A DNA stretch of 64,000 bases from Rubrobacter indicoceani (GTDB lineage: Bacteria > Actinomycetota > Rubrobacteria > Rubrobacterales > Rubrobacteraceae): assembly GCF_003568865.1 (NCBI RefSeq), contig NZ_CP031115.1, positions 62,001-126,000 on the forward strand, in the 5' to 3' direction. Positions within the stretch are counted from its first letter, which is position 1. Every line of letters starts with the position of its first letter. Positions 27,052-36,359 of the stretch are shown piece after piece. The translations under genes were made by a program, and so were the position numbers. The notes under the pieces were generated by a model that was given only the letters and a program-made list of their open reading frames with translations, ran no database searches and was not told where the DNA came from.

Positions 27052-27812
27052 AAGCCGGGTGGCGCGTCCGCCGCGAACTTCGCCGCCCGAACCGCTCCGT
27101 CTGCGAAGGTCCTTCTCGATAGGGCGCGGTGTATCACCTCGACTTCCTCACCCTCCGAATAGAAGATGATGCGGTGCTCCCCGACGACCGCCCCGCCCCT
27201 GAGGGCGTGGACCCCGATCTCACCCTCCGTGCGCGGCGAGACACCCTCCCGACCGTGCACCGCGACCCTGTCGAAGTCCAGCCCCCGACCCTCCGCAGCG
27301 GCCCGACCGAGAAACAGCGCCGTCCCGGAAGGCGCATCCACCTTGTGCCTGTGGTGCGTCTCCACCACCTCGATGTCGTAGGCTTCACCGAGCTTGCGCG
27401 ATACCTCCCGGACGATCTCGTGCAGCACGTTCACTCCGACGCTCATGTTCGGGGCGAGCATCACGGCGGCGTTTTCTCCGGCGCGTTCGACCTCCTGGAG
27501 CTGCTCCTGCGAAAAGCCCGTCGTTCCGATGACCACGGGCTTTCCGTACGAAAGGTGCGCGATCGTTGCAGCCGGGCTCGTGAACTCGATGTGCACGTCG
27601 GCGCTCTCCGGCGGCTCCTCCGTTGCAGCGACGCCCGCCTCGCCGGAGCCGCACAGCGTACCGAGGTCCGCGCCGAGCTCCGGGGCCCCCGGCTCTACCG
27701 TGCCGCCGAAAAGCTCGCAGTCCGAATCCTCCAGAACCGCCCGGCAGAGCTCACGGCCCATGCGCCCCGCCGCCCCGATTATCGCGATCCTGACGGCCAC
27801 TTCTCCAGCCAA
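27024..27812 (-). CDS. dapB: 4-hydroxy-tetrahydrodipicolinate reductase
   Basis: NAD(P)H-dependent reductase following DapA. 262 residues: GAAGRMGREL nucleotide-binding loop, GTTGFS, and the catalytic/substrate region VETHHRHKVDAPSGTAL. The TTG start at 27812 lies immediately after the dapA stop; GTG 27800 is an alternative start with GGAGAA close by. Last gene of lysC-dapA-dapB. Confidence 0.93.
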   Translation of the reverse strand: MAGEVAVRIAIIGAAGRMGRELCRAVLEDSDCELFGGTVEPGAPELGADLGTLCGSGEAGVAATEEPPESADVHIEFTSPAATIAHLSYGKPVVIGTTGFSQEQLQEVERAGENAAVMLAPNMSVGVNVLHEIVREVSRKLGEAYDIEVVETHHRHKVDAPSGTALFLGRAAAEGRGLDFDRVAVHGREGVSPRTEGEIGVHALRGGAVVGEHRIIFYSEGEEVEVIHRALSRRTFADGAVRAAKFAADAPPGFYSMADVLA

Positions 27813-27813
27813 G

Positions 27814-28710
27814 CTAGCGCACTTCTTCCGGCGTCGGCAGCAGATGGCTGAGTTCTTCCAGATCGCGGCGCAGCCTGTCGAGGTTCTCGCCGCTCATCGG
27901 CTGCATGGGAAGCCGCATCTCATCGGAGCAAAGCCCGAGGATGGAGGCCGCCGTCTTTACCGGGATGGGGTTCGTCTCCGTCGAAAGCGCGCCAAAGAGC
28001 CGCAGGAGATCGTAGTGAAGCTCCCGAGCCCTTGCGAAGTCCCCGCCGAGCGCGGCGTTCACCATCTCCGAGTACGCCCTCGGAGCTATATTCGAAGCGA
28101 CCGCAACCGCACCCGTCCCACCGAGTGCGATGATCGGGAGCGTAACCGGGTCGTCGCCGGAGAGCAGGTCGAAGTCCTCGCCCGAGAGCCGCTTCGTCTC
28201 AGCCGCCGACGCCATCGAGAGCGTCGAGTCTTTTGTAGCAACTATGTTCGGAATTTCGGCCAGCCGGGCCATCGTCTCCGGCTCGACCGTAACCCCCGTC
28301 CTGCCGGGGATGTTGTAGATCACGACCGGCAGGTCCGTGTTCTCCGCGACCGTTGTAAAATGCGCGTACAAGCCGTCCTGCGTGGGCTTGTTATAATACG
28401 GTGATACCTGCAGGGAGCCGTCGGCCCCGACTCCCTCGGCCATCTTCGTGTATTTGATCGCCATGTCCGTGCTATTGGAGCCGGTGCCGGCGATAACGGG
28501 GACACGGCCCGCCGAGACGCGCACGACCGTTTCTATAACGATGCGGTCTTCGGCCTCCGAAAGGGTAGGGGATTCACCTGTCGTACCGCACGGGACGAGG
28601 CCCGAGACGCCGCCCGATATCTGGAACTCCACCAGGGCCTCCAGGGCCTCCACGTCCACCTCCCCGTTCTTGAAAGGTGTGATCAGGGCCGTAAAAGTCC
28701 CGCTAAACAC
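27814..28710 (-). CDS. dapA: 4-hydroxy-tetrahydrodipicolinate synthase
   Basis: TIM-barrel aldolase condensing pyruvate and aspartate semialdehyde. 298 residues from GTG 28710, which has GGGGAGG at ideal spacing and overlaps the lysC stop; the frame extends to 28758 inside lysC. Motifs are GTTGESPTL, Y/R in VIYNIPGRTGV, and the Schiff-base lysine in NIVATKDSTLS. Confidence 0.94.
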   Translation of the reverse strand: MFSGTFTALITPFKNGEVDVEALEALVEFQISGGVSGLVPCGTTGESPTLSEAEDRIVIETVVRVSAGRVPVIAGTGSNSTDMAIKYTKMAEGVGADGSLQVSPYYNKPTQDGLYAHFTTVAENTDLPVVIYNIPGRTGVTVEPETMARLAEIPNIVATKDSTLSMASAAETKRLSGEDFDLLSGDDPVTLPIIALGGTGAVAVASNIAPRAYSEMVNAALGGDFARARELHYDLLRLFGALSTETNPIPVKTAASILGLCSDEMRLPMQPMSGENLDRLRRDLEELSHLLPTPEEVR

Positions 28711-29962
28711 GATAATCCTCCCCATTGTCTTCTGTGTCTGATACGTTCTCGAGCTCAAATGCCCGGTGCAGGTTCCTGACCGCTTCCTCCACCCGCTCGG
28801 ACGCTATAACGCACGTAACCTGAATCTCGGATGTAGAGGCCAGCCGGATCGGTATCCCCGCTTCACCGAGCGTCGAGAACATCTTTGCGGCGTAACCCGG
28901 ACGGTTGAGCATCCCCGTACCGACAACCGAAACCTTTCCGAGGTCCACCTCGCCCTCCGCCGCCCCGTCGAGCGTCGACGCGACCCTGTTCGTTATGCGC
29001 ATCGTCTCGTCGAAGTCGGACTTCTTCACGGTGAAGGCGATATCTGCCGCCCCGCCCCCTGCGCCGCTCTCCACGATGATGTCCACCGAGATGCCGCGCT
29101 CCGCGAGCGGCGTAAAGACCTTGCTGAGCGTCCCCGGCCCGGTTTTGATCGCGTTGAGGGTAATGCGGGCCACGTCGTAATCGTGAACGATCCCGGCGAC
29201 GGTTTCGCGGGTTTCAAGGCGTTCCAAGTTCTTACCTCCGGTTATCACGGTTCCTGGGCCATCGTCGAAGGAAGACCGCACGTGGATCTCGACCCCGTGC
29301 AGAGCCCCCAGCTCCACGGCCCTCGGGTGCATGACCTTCGCCCCGCGCCACGACATCTCCGCCATCTCCTCAAACGAGATAACGGGGATCCTGCGGGCTT
29401 CGGGGACTATCCTCGGGTCAGTCGTGTAGACGCCGTCCACGTCGGTGTAGATCTCGCACCGCTCGGCCCCCAGGGCAGCGGCCAGAGCCACCGCCGTCGT
29501 GTCCGAGCCGCCGCGCCCGAGCGTCATCACGTCGCCAAGAGAGTTCATTCCCTGAAACCCGGCGACTATCACGGCGTGGCCCTCTTCTATAAGGGTGTGG
29601 ATGCGGTCGGGTTTTATCTCCGAGATCACACCGGAGCCGTAGCGGCCTTCTATGCGGAACCCCGCCTGGGGGCCGGTCAGGGAGACCGCATCCACCTCCG
29701 AGTCGTGGAGGGCCATCGCAAGCAGGGCAACCGACTGTTCCTCGCCCGTGGAGAGAAGCTGGTCTATTTCGCGGGGGGACGGGTCGCTAGAGACCTCGTT
29801 CGCCAGCTTCAGGAGGCGATCCGTGGTTTTGCCCATCGCGCTCACCACGACGACCGGGTCTTCGCCGGAGTCCTTTGTGCGTTTTACCTTCTGGGCGACC
29901 GCCTTTATGTGCTCCGAGGTCGCCACCGATGAGCCGCCGTACTTCTGGACCACTATGCCCAA
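28703..29962 (-). CDS. lysC: aspartate kinase
   Basis: Phosphorylates aspartate as the first step to lysine, threonine and methionine. From TTG 29962 (GGGAGAA upstream) it begins MGIVVQKYGGSSVA, the normal start, and has 419 residues. The frame continues to 30076 but that extension is not conserved. Kinase motifs: VQKYGGSS, GRGGSDTTA and TDVDGVYTTDPR. Two ACT domains follow (about 265-400), implying feedback control by lysine and/or threonine. No asd gene is present in the window. Confidence 0.94.
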   Translation of the reverse strand: MGIVVQKYGGSSVATSEHIKAVAQKVKRTKDSGEDPVVVVSAMGKTTDRLLKLANEVSSDPSPREIDQLLSTGEEQSVALLAMALHDSEVDAVSLTGPQAGFRIEGRYGSGVISEIKPDRIHTLIEEGHAVIVAGFQGMNSLGDVMTLGRGGSDTTAVALAAALGAERCEIYTDVDGVYTTDPRIVPEARRIPVISFEEMAEMSWRGAKVMHPRAVELGALHGVEIHVRSSFDDGPGTVITGGKNLERLETRETVAGIVHDYDVARITLNAIKTGPGTLSKVFTPLAERGISVDIIVESGAGGGAADIAFTVKKSDFDETMRITNRVASTLDGAAEGEVDLGKVSVVGTGMLNRPGYAAKMFSTLGEAGIPIRLASTSEIQVTCVIASERVEEAVRNLHRAFELENVSDTEDNGEDYRV

Positions 29963-30130
29963 GTCTTCTCCCGCAAGTGCTGTTTTGAGATCTCCAGAGC
30001 CAGAGCCTAGCTTATCATCGGCAACGGCGCACCGGAATCCAGCCCGCAGAGCCCGCAGAGCCTGCAGGGACTTCAACGACGGCGTTTCCGGTCGTCGGGC
30101 CGAGCGTTACGGGCCTGTTTGACGGTTTCG

Positions 30131-30898
30131 TCAGGCCCCGAGAAACGCCGCGCCGACCCCGACGGCGACAAACACCAGCCCGAATACGAACAGCCCGGCG
30201 GCGACGAAGCCGAGGATCATCGCCTCCTTTCTGTAGCCCTTCTCGAGTTGCTCTTCGGAGCGGTGGCTTACGATAAAGGTCTGCTCTTTTGTGTTGTCTC
30301 CGGCCGCCTGTACTACACCGTCGGCCCCGACCGTGCCGAGCACGTAGACGGGGGAGTCCGGCCGCAGGATGGACTCCGTGTGCCGGTAGCCGAGCGTCCG
30401 GTCGCCTCCGCCGCCTAAATCTATCCTGATGCCGCCGAGCGACAGCCCGCCCTCGCCGGGATCCCGCTCGAAACGGTTCACGACCTGCTCGGCGTCCACC
30501 TCCGCGCCCCGAGCGTTCACCTCCACCTCGCCGGAGCCGTCCTCGATGAAAAACGGGGCGATCTCTTCGTTTTCTGCGAGCGTCTCCGAGCGGCGGGTAA
30601 CGCGGCGGTCGCCATCGGCGTCGCGATCCACGTCCTCGTACTCGCGGACAACCTTTGTCAGGGCGTAGGCGCAGACCTCCCCGGAGAGCTCCGCCGTAAC
30701 CGGCTCCCCGCACCGCAGCGTCCCCTTGACCTCGACGAGCGTGCCCGGCGCTGCTGAACCGACCGAAGCCGCGTCCAGCGTCTCGGTCTTGCGCATCAGA
30801 TCCGTCTTGCCCAGGGTGCGGCGGCGAAAGTAGAGAACTACCACCGCCGCGATGACGATCACGACCCCCACCAGAACAAAGACCCCACCAAAAAGCAT
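30131..30898 (-). CDS. GIDE-domain membrane protein
   Basis: 255 residues. One N-terminal membrane helix (3-24), then a soluble region with the GIDE-type layout (VKGTLRCGEPVTAELSGEVCAYALTKVVREYED, FFIEDGSGEVEVN, LRPDSPVYVLGTVG), and a C-terminal helix (230-250). In eukaryotes the domain is found in MUL1-type ubiquitin ligases; bacterial copies lack RING and have no known role. Same strand as the lipoprotein at 30959. Confidence 0.72.
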   Translation of the reverse strand: MLFGGVFVLVGVVIVIAAVVVLYFRRRTLGKTDLMRKTETLDAASVGSAAPGTLVEVKGTLRCGEPVTAELSGEVCAYALTKVVREYEDVDRDADGDRRVTRRSETLAENEEIAPFFIEDGSGEVEVNARGAEVDAEQVVNRFERDPGEGGLSLGGIRIDLGGGGDRTLGYRHTESILRPDSPVYVLGTVGADGVVQAAGDNTKEQTFIVSHRSEEQLEKGYRKEAMILGFVAAGLFVFGLVFVAVGVGAAFLGA

Positions 30899-30958
30899 GA
30901 CTCCTACTCTCCGATCTCTCTTTTTCGTCCTGCGCTCCGCCCTCTATCGCTTCGCCCT

Positions 30959-31441
30959 CTATAGCGGCGACGCCGTTCCTCTGTACTCGATACCTTCGAG
31001 CCTCCCGCCTTCGCCGGCGTCGAAGCCTATGGAGTTGTCGAAGTCGTCGAAGGCCACGACTTTGTCCACCGTCAGCGTCCTGCCGGCCCTGAGCGTACCG
31101 AGTTCGACCGCACCTTCCGGTCCCGGAGCGGTGAGCCGCGCCGTCCCGCTTTCCGTGGTGAAGGTCGCCCGCAGACGCTGCGTGTCGCCGGTGTTCTCCT
31201 CAAAGACCTCCCCGTCCCCGAACTCCACCCCGATGCTACCGGAGAGGGTCTCTACGGTTCCGCTGCAGGTAACTTCGGTATCCTCGAGAAACCCCCGGGA
31301 GGTCGAACAACTCTGCATAGACCCGCTGATGCCGCCGCCGCTCTCGCAGGCCGCCAGAAGCAGCCCGCACACCAGCAGGGTCGGAACCATCCTTACGGAG
31401 ACCGTCCTCGTAAAACCTTCACCGGACCCGGATATTTTCAT
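30959..31441 (-). CDS. hypothetical lipoprotein
   Basis: 160 residues with a signal peptide and lipobox LLAAC at about 28-32. The mature part is polar and beta-rich with repeated VT/VS strands; no family recognised. It sits between the CPBP protease and the GIDE protein genes on the same strand. Confidence 0.65.
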   Translation of the reverse strand: MKISGSGEGFTRTVSVRMVPTLLVCGLLLAACESGGGISGSMQSCSTSRGFLEDTEVTCSGTVETLSGSIGVEFGDGEVFEENTGDTQRLRATFTTESGTARLTAPGPEGAVELGTLRAGRTLTVDKVVAFDDFDNSIGFDAGEGGRLEGIEYRGTASPL

Positions 31442-31576
31442 GCTCTTTGCCTTTCAACCTGGACCTTCGCTCTCCTACTTTGCGGCAGCGGCGAGCCCGC
31501 GTCCACAAGAACCGTCTACAAGATTATCCGAGGGGAGGCCGTGGCCGGTCTAGCGCGGCTGGCGGACCTTCTCCGG

Positions 31577-32533
31577 TTAGACCGGCGGGGCTTCGGCGAT
31601 GCGGGTGGCGATCCCGACCTGTCCGTGCCTGAGTTTGACCCAGAAGATGGTGGCGAGGGTTCCGAGCCCGATAACAAACGGCAGAAGCAGCCCGGCTTCG
31701 GGGCCAAACTCGCCGCCGGTCCAGGTTTCGGGGCCGGATTGCTCGACCGTTAAAAACGAGCCTCCGAGACTTGCAAGGCCGCTCACCGGGAAGCCGAAGA
31801 CGCTGCCCTGAAAGAAGTTCCACGTTATGTGCAGGCCGATGGGGATGGCAAGCTCCCCGGTGAGAACGTACCCGGCCCCGAGCAGCAGCCCGGCGAGGGA
31901 GATGTTTAGGGTGCTCACAAGATCCGCGTTCGGGTTGCCGAGGTGTAGAAGGCCAAAGACCGCCGAGGTAGCGACCCAGGCCAAAAGCACGGAGACCCTC
32001 GGGCCGATGGACGGGTAGTTGAGGCCCTCGGAGATATTCCTGAGCTGGTAACCGCGCGAGGCGGCCTCCTCGTAGATGCCGACGCACAGAAAAACGACGA
32101 GCGGCGGCAGGATGCCGAGGATAAACGGAACACCGTCGAAACCGGAATAGAACGCTCCGGTAACCGAGACCCAGCCGAAGGCGAGCTGCGTCAGAAACAC
32201 CCCGCTCATCAGCAGCGCGCCGAGCGCAAGCCCGAAGCCGAGGTCCAGAAACCAGCCCCGGTCGAGGCTGAAGCCGTACTCCCGGAACCTCCGGCGGTCA
32301 AGAAAGCGGGCCGCGAGGAACAGGCTCAGGAGCGTCGCCACCAGGCTTCCGAGGCTGCTCACCAGAAAAAGCTGCGGGCCGGACTCAGCGGCACCCGGTC
32401 CGCCCGAAAGAAAAAGCGGGATGCTGAGAAGCGAGATCGCCGCGAGCGAAAGGAAAAACGAGAGGCTGAACTGGATCAGGAGCCTGAAAAGCGCCCTCGG
32501 TCTGCGGCGGCCCTTCTCCAGAAATAGCTCCAT
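31577..32533 (-). CDS. CPBP family intramembrane metalloprotease
   Basis: 318 residues with about eight membrane helices. The diagnostic motifs are EEAASRGYQ (EExxxR), FGLLHLGN (FxxxH) and the final GLHITWNFF (HxxxN/B-type). Bacterial CPBP proteins (Abi/Rce1-like) process prenylated or bacteriocin-related substrates or act in self-immunity; the target is unknown here. Confidence 0.88.
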   Translation of the reverse strand: MELFLEKGRRRPRALFRLLIQFSLSFFLSLAAISLLSIPLFLSGGPGAAESGPQLFLVSSLGSLVATLLSLFLAARFLDRRRFREYGFSLDRGWFLDLGFGLALGALLMSGVFLTQLAFGWVSVTGAFYSGFDGVPFILGILPPLVVFLCVGIYEEAASRGYQLRNISEGLNYPSIGPRVSVLLAWVATSAVFGLLHLGNPNADLVSTLNISLAGLLLGAGYVLTGELAIPIGLHITWNFFQGSVFGFPVSGLASLGGSFLTVEQSGPETWTGGEFGPEAGLLLPFVIGLGTLATIFWVKLRHGQVGIATRIAEAPPV

Positions 32534-32628
32534 CGCCTGCGCCGCCCCCGTCCTTGAATAAGGTTCTCTTCAGCGCAAAGGATTCTATCCCGAAGTCGAG
32601 CGGCGTACGGTTTGGCTCCGGGCGGGCT

Positions 32629-33366
32629 TCAGGACCCCTCCCGAAGTCGAGCCGTTTCGATAAGGTAGTCCCGGTAAAGACGCAGGGTGCCCTCCACCCT
32701 GGAAACCTCGCGGCGGGTTCCGCGCGAGCTGCGACGGCTCTCCAGACGCGATAAGACCACCGCCGCCGAGAGCAGCGCGCCGTCAAAGAAGGTTATGTTC
32801 TCTTCGAGCGTCATCACCCTCCGCTCCTGACGGACGCTCGTGCCGGTATCCTCCGCCCCGACGCGCACCCGCCGCTCGCCGCCCCGGTACTCGCCCCGGA
32901 CCGAGCCATCAAGCGAACGCACCAGAGAGAGGACCTCCTTGTCTTCGGGACGGTCCGCAAAGTCCTTGCCCGAGATGACGCCGCCGATCACACCCCCCCG
33001 GCCAACGGCGACGATAGCCGGGGCCGAGACACCCTCCTCCGGATTCCAGGTCTCGTAGAGCCGGGCGACGTCTCCGTGCGGGTCCGAGAGCAGCGGAAAC
33101 GGCAGGAGCAACTCGTTGGAGAGCCGGAGGTTGTTCTGCGGCGGATCAACGCAGATCCCGGCGATCTGAACCCCGCGACGCTCTATCTCGTGGAAGCCTC
33201 TCGCAAGCCCGGCGAGCTGCCCGTTGTCGTAGGCGCACCAGTCGCCCCGGTAGAAAACAAGCAGGACCGGCCCGAGCTCCAGTTGACCGGAGAGTACCCA
33301 CGGTGTGGTCTGTTCATCAGGCAACTCGAAGTTCGGGGCGATCGCCCCCGCTGTGATCTCAGGCAT
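32629..33366 (-). CDS. peroxiredoxin-like (AhpC/TSA) protein with C-terminal extension
   Basis: ATG 33366 is preceded by GGGAGG; upstream starts at 33399 and 33471 are weaker. About 245 residues: a thioredoxin-like redoxin domain (1-150) with FYRGDWCAYDNGQL, where the peroxidatic-type Cys is kept but the usual CxxC second Cys is Asp. A charged C-terminal domain of about 90 residues (from RGEYRGGERRV) has no recognised relative. Probably a one-Cys peroxidase or thiol reductase. Confidence 0.75.
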   Translation of the reverse strand: MPEITAGAIAPNFELPDEQTTPWVLSGQLELGPVLLVFYRGDWCAYDNGQLAGLARGFHEIERRGVQIAGICVDPPQNNLRLSNELLLPFPLLSDPHGDVARLYETWNPEEGVSAPAIVAVGRGGVIGGVISGKDFADRPEDKEVLSLVRSLDGSVRGEYRGGERRVRVGAEDTGTSVRQERRVMTLEENITFFDGALLSAAVVLSRLESRRSSRGTRREVSRVEGTLRLYRDYLIETARLREGS

Positions 33367-33524
33367 CCGCGACCTCCCTGGTATGTGCTGCCGGGTCATC
33401 ACCTCTACTGCGCGAAGAATACATATTCCACCGTCGCTAGTAAATTCCCGCCCGGCCTCCCGGCGCAGCATTCAGGTCCGGTGTTGTAGGATTCAGGAAG
33501 GGTGGAGGTATCTCTTCGCCCGGA

Positions 33525-35414
33525 GTGTCTAACGGGAGAGAGGCGCGTTTGGGACTGGTCGAGATCACCTTTGCTGCGGTCGTCGTTCTTGCCGGCGCCC
33601 TTGTCCTTGCAACTTTTGCGCTGGTATCGGCCCGTCGCTCGAAGAACCGGATCTCACAGGAAACACGCTTTCTGCAGGAGGAACTCCCTTACGGCAGCCT
33701 CACCACCGATCGTGAAACCGGCAGGATAACCGCCGCAAACCGCGAAGCAGCCCGGCTTCTCGGGTTCACCACCGCCGCCGACCTCGAGAGTAGAACGCTC
33801 CCGGAACTTCTAACCCCGCCCGGAGAAAGCCCCGGTGAGGCCGGAGAAAACACTGTAAAGTCGGCCTCTCCCGAAGGCCCGGTTCCCGAAGGCCCGAACA
33901 CCTTCTACCGCCCCGACGGAACCCCGGCGCGGCTTTTCGTCTCCGGCGTCCTCTCCGGTTCCGAAGCGGCAACCGTTTTCCTTGCGGACGATGCGGAACG
34001 CTTCGCCGCCGAGGCCGCCCTCCTGGACCTCGAGGACCGCTATCGGACGGTGCTCTCGCTCGCGCCCGCCGTTGTCTACACGACCGACCCGGCCACCGGG
34101 CAGACAACCCTGGACGCTTCGGGTTGGCTCGACACGCTCCCCGGAGGCCCGGAAATCCCGGTTTATCCCGAGGACGCGGAAGACCTCGACGCTTTTCGGA
34201 AAAGAGCCGTACGGTTGGCGACCGAAGGGACCGAAAACCCGGAAAAGCCGCAGGTTATCGAGTACCGGGCGACGCTCGGTGGTCGCGCCGTGCGTCTCAG
34301 GGAGGAAGCCCGCGTGCTGGTTTCTGGTAAAGAGGGGCCTCCGCCTGTTCGAGGCTTCGTTACCGACGTTACGGGGCTTCGGGCCGCGGAGGATCGTTAC
34401 CGGGAAGCACTCGATATAAACCGGGCGATCTCATACGCCTCCGGCCTCGGGGTGGCGGTCAGAAGCCGCAATCGCCTCTTCGAGATAAACACCATCGGGG
34501 CCGATATCCTCGGTACGACCCCGGAGAAAGTCTCGGGCCGGGTCTACTTCGACTTTGTCCATCCCGATTCTGAGAGGGCCGCTCGCGCCGGGGTCCGGCG
34601 CACCGACCGGGGCGACGAGGAACCGAGGACAAGGATGCTCTTCAGGCGCGACGACGGGCGGGAGGTCGCGGTCGAGGCTCTGGCGACCCCGGTGCGCTAC
34701 GCCGACGACGGAGCCGCCGCCCTTCTGCTCTTCGAGGACATCACCGCCCGGGAGCAGGACCGGCTGCAACAGAGGCTCGCCGCCGAAGACCTCGAACGCC
34801 GGAACTCCGGTCTCGAACAGCTTGTGCGGTCGGCCGCCGGAGACCTCGCGGTGGCTCTGCGTGCGCTTGAATCCGACCCGGAGACCCCGTCCGAAGCATC
34901 ACTTACCCGCATGAACCGTGCCGTGGAAGACCTGTCGAGCCTTGCAAGCCTCACCGAGACCGCGATGCAGACCGTTGACCTGAGCGAAATCTCCCGCTCG
35001 TACTTCGGACCCCGCTCCGGACGCCGGGACGTGGAGGTGATCGTCGCCGGAGGCCTCACCGCCGAAGGAGACCGCAGTTCCCTTGTCCGCGCCACCGAAG
35101 AACTCCTGGACAACGCCTGGCGGGCCGCCCGGAGAAGCCCCCGCCCCCGGATAGTGGTCGGACGCGTAGAGCAGGCCGGGGAACCGGTCTTCTTTGTTCG
35201 AGACAACGGTCGCGGCTTCGACATGGCCGATGCCGGGAGGCTCTTCGACCCCCGCAGGGCACCGGATAACAGCGACGGCGGCCCCAGGCTCTCGAGCGCC
35301 GCCCGCATCATAGAGAGACACGGCGGCCAACTCTGGGCCGAGAGCGAACCCGGAAAGGGTGCGACCTTCTATTTCACCGTCCCGTCCGCAAGCGGACGTT
35401 ACGCTCCAGGGTAA
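33525..35414 (+). CDS. PAS sensor protein with HATPase domain, no phospho-histidine visible
   Basis: 629 residues. One membrane helix near the start (about 8-28), PAS-like segments (about 45-150, 165-290 and 300-420, the last with the PAC end FEDITAREQD), then a shortened dimerisation region and a C-terminal HATPase (N-box TEELLDNAWRAA, DNGRGFDM, GKGATFYFTVP). Where kinases have SHDL at the H-box, this protein has SAAGDLAVALRAL. It may be a non-phosphorylating sensor or act through another kinase. GTG start. Confidence 0.8.
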   Translation: MSNGREARLGLVEITFAAVVVLAGALVLATFALVSARRSKNRISQETRFLQEELPYGSLTTDRETGRITAANREAARLLGFTTAADLESRTLPELLTPPGESPGEAGENTVKSASPEGPVPEGPNTFYRPDGTPARLFVSGVLSGSEAATVFLADDAERFAAEAALLDLEDRYRTVLSLAPAVVYTTDPATGQTTLDASGWLDTLPGGPEIPVYPEDAEDLDAFRKRAVRLATEGTENPEKPQVIEYRATLGGRAVRLREEARVLVSGKEGPPPVRGFVTDVTGLRAAEDRYREALDINRAISYASGLGVAVRSRNRLFEINTIGADILGTTPEKVSGRVYFDFVHPDSERAARAGVRRTDRGDEEPRTRMLFRRDDGREVAVEALATPVRYADDGAAALLLFEDITAREQDRLQQRLAAEDLERRNSGLEQLVRSAAGDLAVALRALESDPETPSEASLTRMNRAVEDLSSLASLTETAMQTVDLSEISRSYFGPRSGRRDVEVIVAGGLTAEGDRSSLVRATEELLDNAWRAARRSPRPRIVVGRVEQAGEPVFFVRDNGRGFDMADAGRLFDPRRAPDNSDGGPRLSSAARIIERHGGQLWAESEPGKGATFYFTVPSASGRYAPG

Positions 35415-35474
35415 GCGGGATCCAGAAACGGAGGCGAAGCCGGGGGCTCCGGCCCGCCCCTCAAAGGGTCAGCG

Positions 35475-35753
35475 TCAGGAAACTTCGGCGGTCGTCGGGT
35501 CTATAACGGATCTCACCTCAGAGACCTTGTTCGCCGGAAAGCCGCCCTGTTCGGCGTGCTTACGGATCATCTCCTCGTTCGGGGCGATGTAGGTGCAGTA
35601 GATCTTGTCGTCCGTTACCTGGCTCTGGACCCACTGTATCTGCGGCCCGAGGTCGTTTAGGACGTTGCATGAAGTCTGCGAGATGCCCTGCAACTCCTCG
35701 TCCGAGAGGTTTCCGGCGCCCGGAATCTCGCGCTCTATAACGTATTTCGGCAT
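35475..35753 (-). CDS. DUF4242 protein (SCO4226-like, possible nickel binding)
   Basis: 92 residues: MPKYVIEREIPGAGNLSDEEL, CNVLNDLGPQIQWVQSQVTDDKIYCTYIAPNEE. This matches DUF4242, a ferredoxin-like fold whose Streptomyces member SCO4226 was described as nickel binding. AAAGGAG lies before the ATG. Close to a NicO permease and a Fur-family regulator, which fits a metal role but does not prove it. Confidence 0.75.
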   Translation of the reverse strand: MPKYVIEREIPGAGNLSDEELQGISQTSCNVLNDLGPQIQWVQSQVTDDKIYCTYIAPNEEMIRKHAEQGGFPANKVSEVRSVIDPTTAEVS

Positions 35754-35892
35754 GCTTCTCCTTTCAGATCTTTCCCGGCCTTTATCTTAGCAGACGGGCC
35801 AGGCCGTTCGATACAGAGGTCGCTTTACAACATCGCCCGGACACCGCCGGAGGTTTTCGCCACCCCGCAGTCGGCGGACGTACAACTCCCTT

Positions 35893-36290
35893 ATGGAGGG
35901 GCATTTCGTGAAAGTTCTACAAGAGCGGGGGGTGAGGATCACACCCCAGCGCGCCCTGATCTGGCGCGCCTGTGACCGGCTCGGACGATCACTTCACCGC
36001 TGATGAACGCTGGGAGCGCGTCCGGGATGCTCCGCCCGACCTCGAATTCTCGACGGTCTATTGTTCGCTGGAGGCCCTCGCCGGGTCGGGGGCGGGCCGC
36101 GCTTCTTCGAGGCCCGCTCCGCGCCGCATCCTCACCTTGTATGCGGGAACCGTGATAGCGTCTCACACCTCGACCACACCGCCGCAGGTCGTATGATCTC
36201 GGCCCCTGAAACCGAGACAGACGACTTTCTGGTCCACGAGCTTTATACCCCTGCAACCGGACTCTGCGCCGCCTGCCTGAGGCCCGGTGT
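35893..36290 (+). pseudogene. Fur-family regulator, multiply frameshifted
   Basis: ATG 35893 opens a reading MEGHFVKVLQERGVRITPQRALIW, matching the intact Fur at 37646 (ALQERGIRVTPQRAHVW), then runs to a stop after 35 codons. Another frame continues DDHFTADERWERVRD...LEFSTVYCSLEALAG, and a third gives GPRFFEARSAPHPHLVCG and GLCAACL. At least two frameshifts; the first CxxC of the zinc site is lost (CGNRDSVSH in place of CEVCGGISH). Confidence 0.75.
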
Positions 36291-36359
36291 CTTGTTGCGG
36301 GATTCCTGGAGGCACCCGGCTTCAACGGCCTGCCGCTTCCGGTTCGGGGCATCGTGTCT

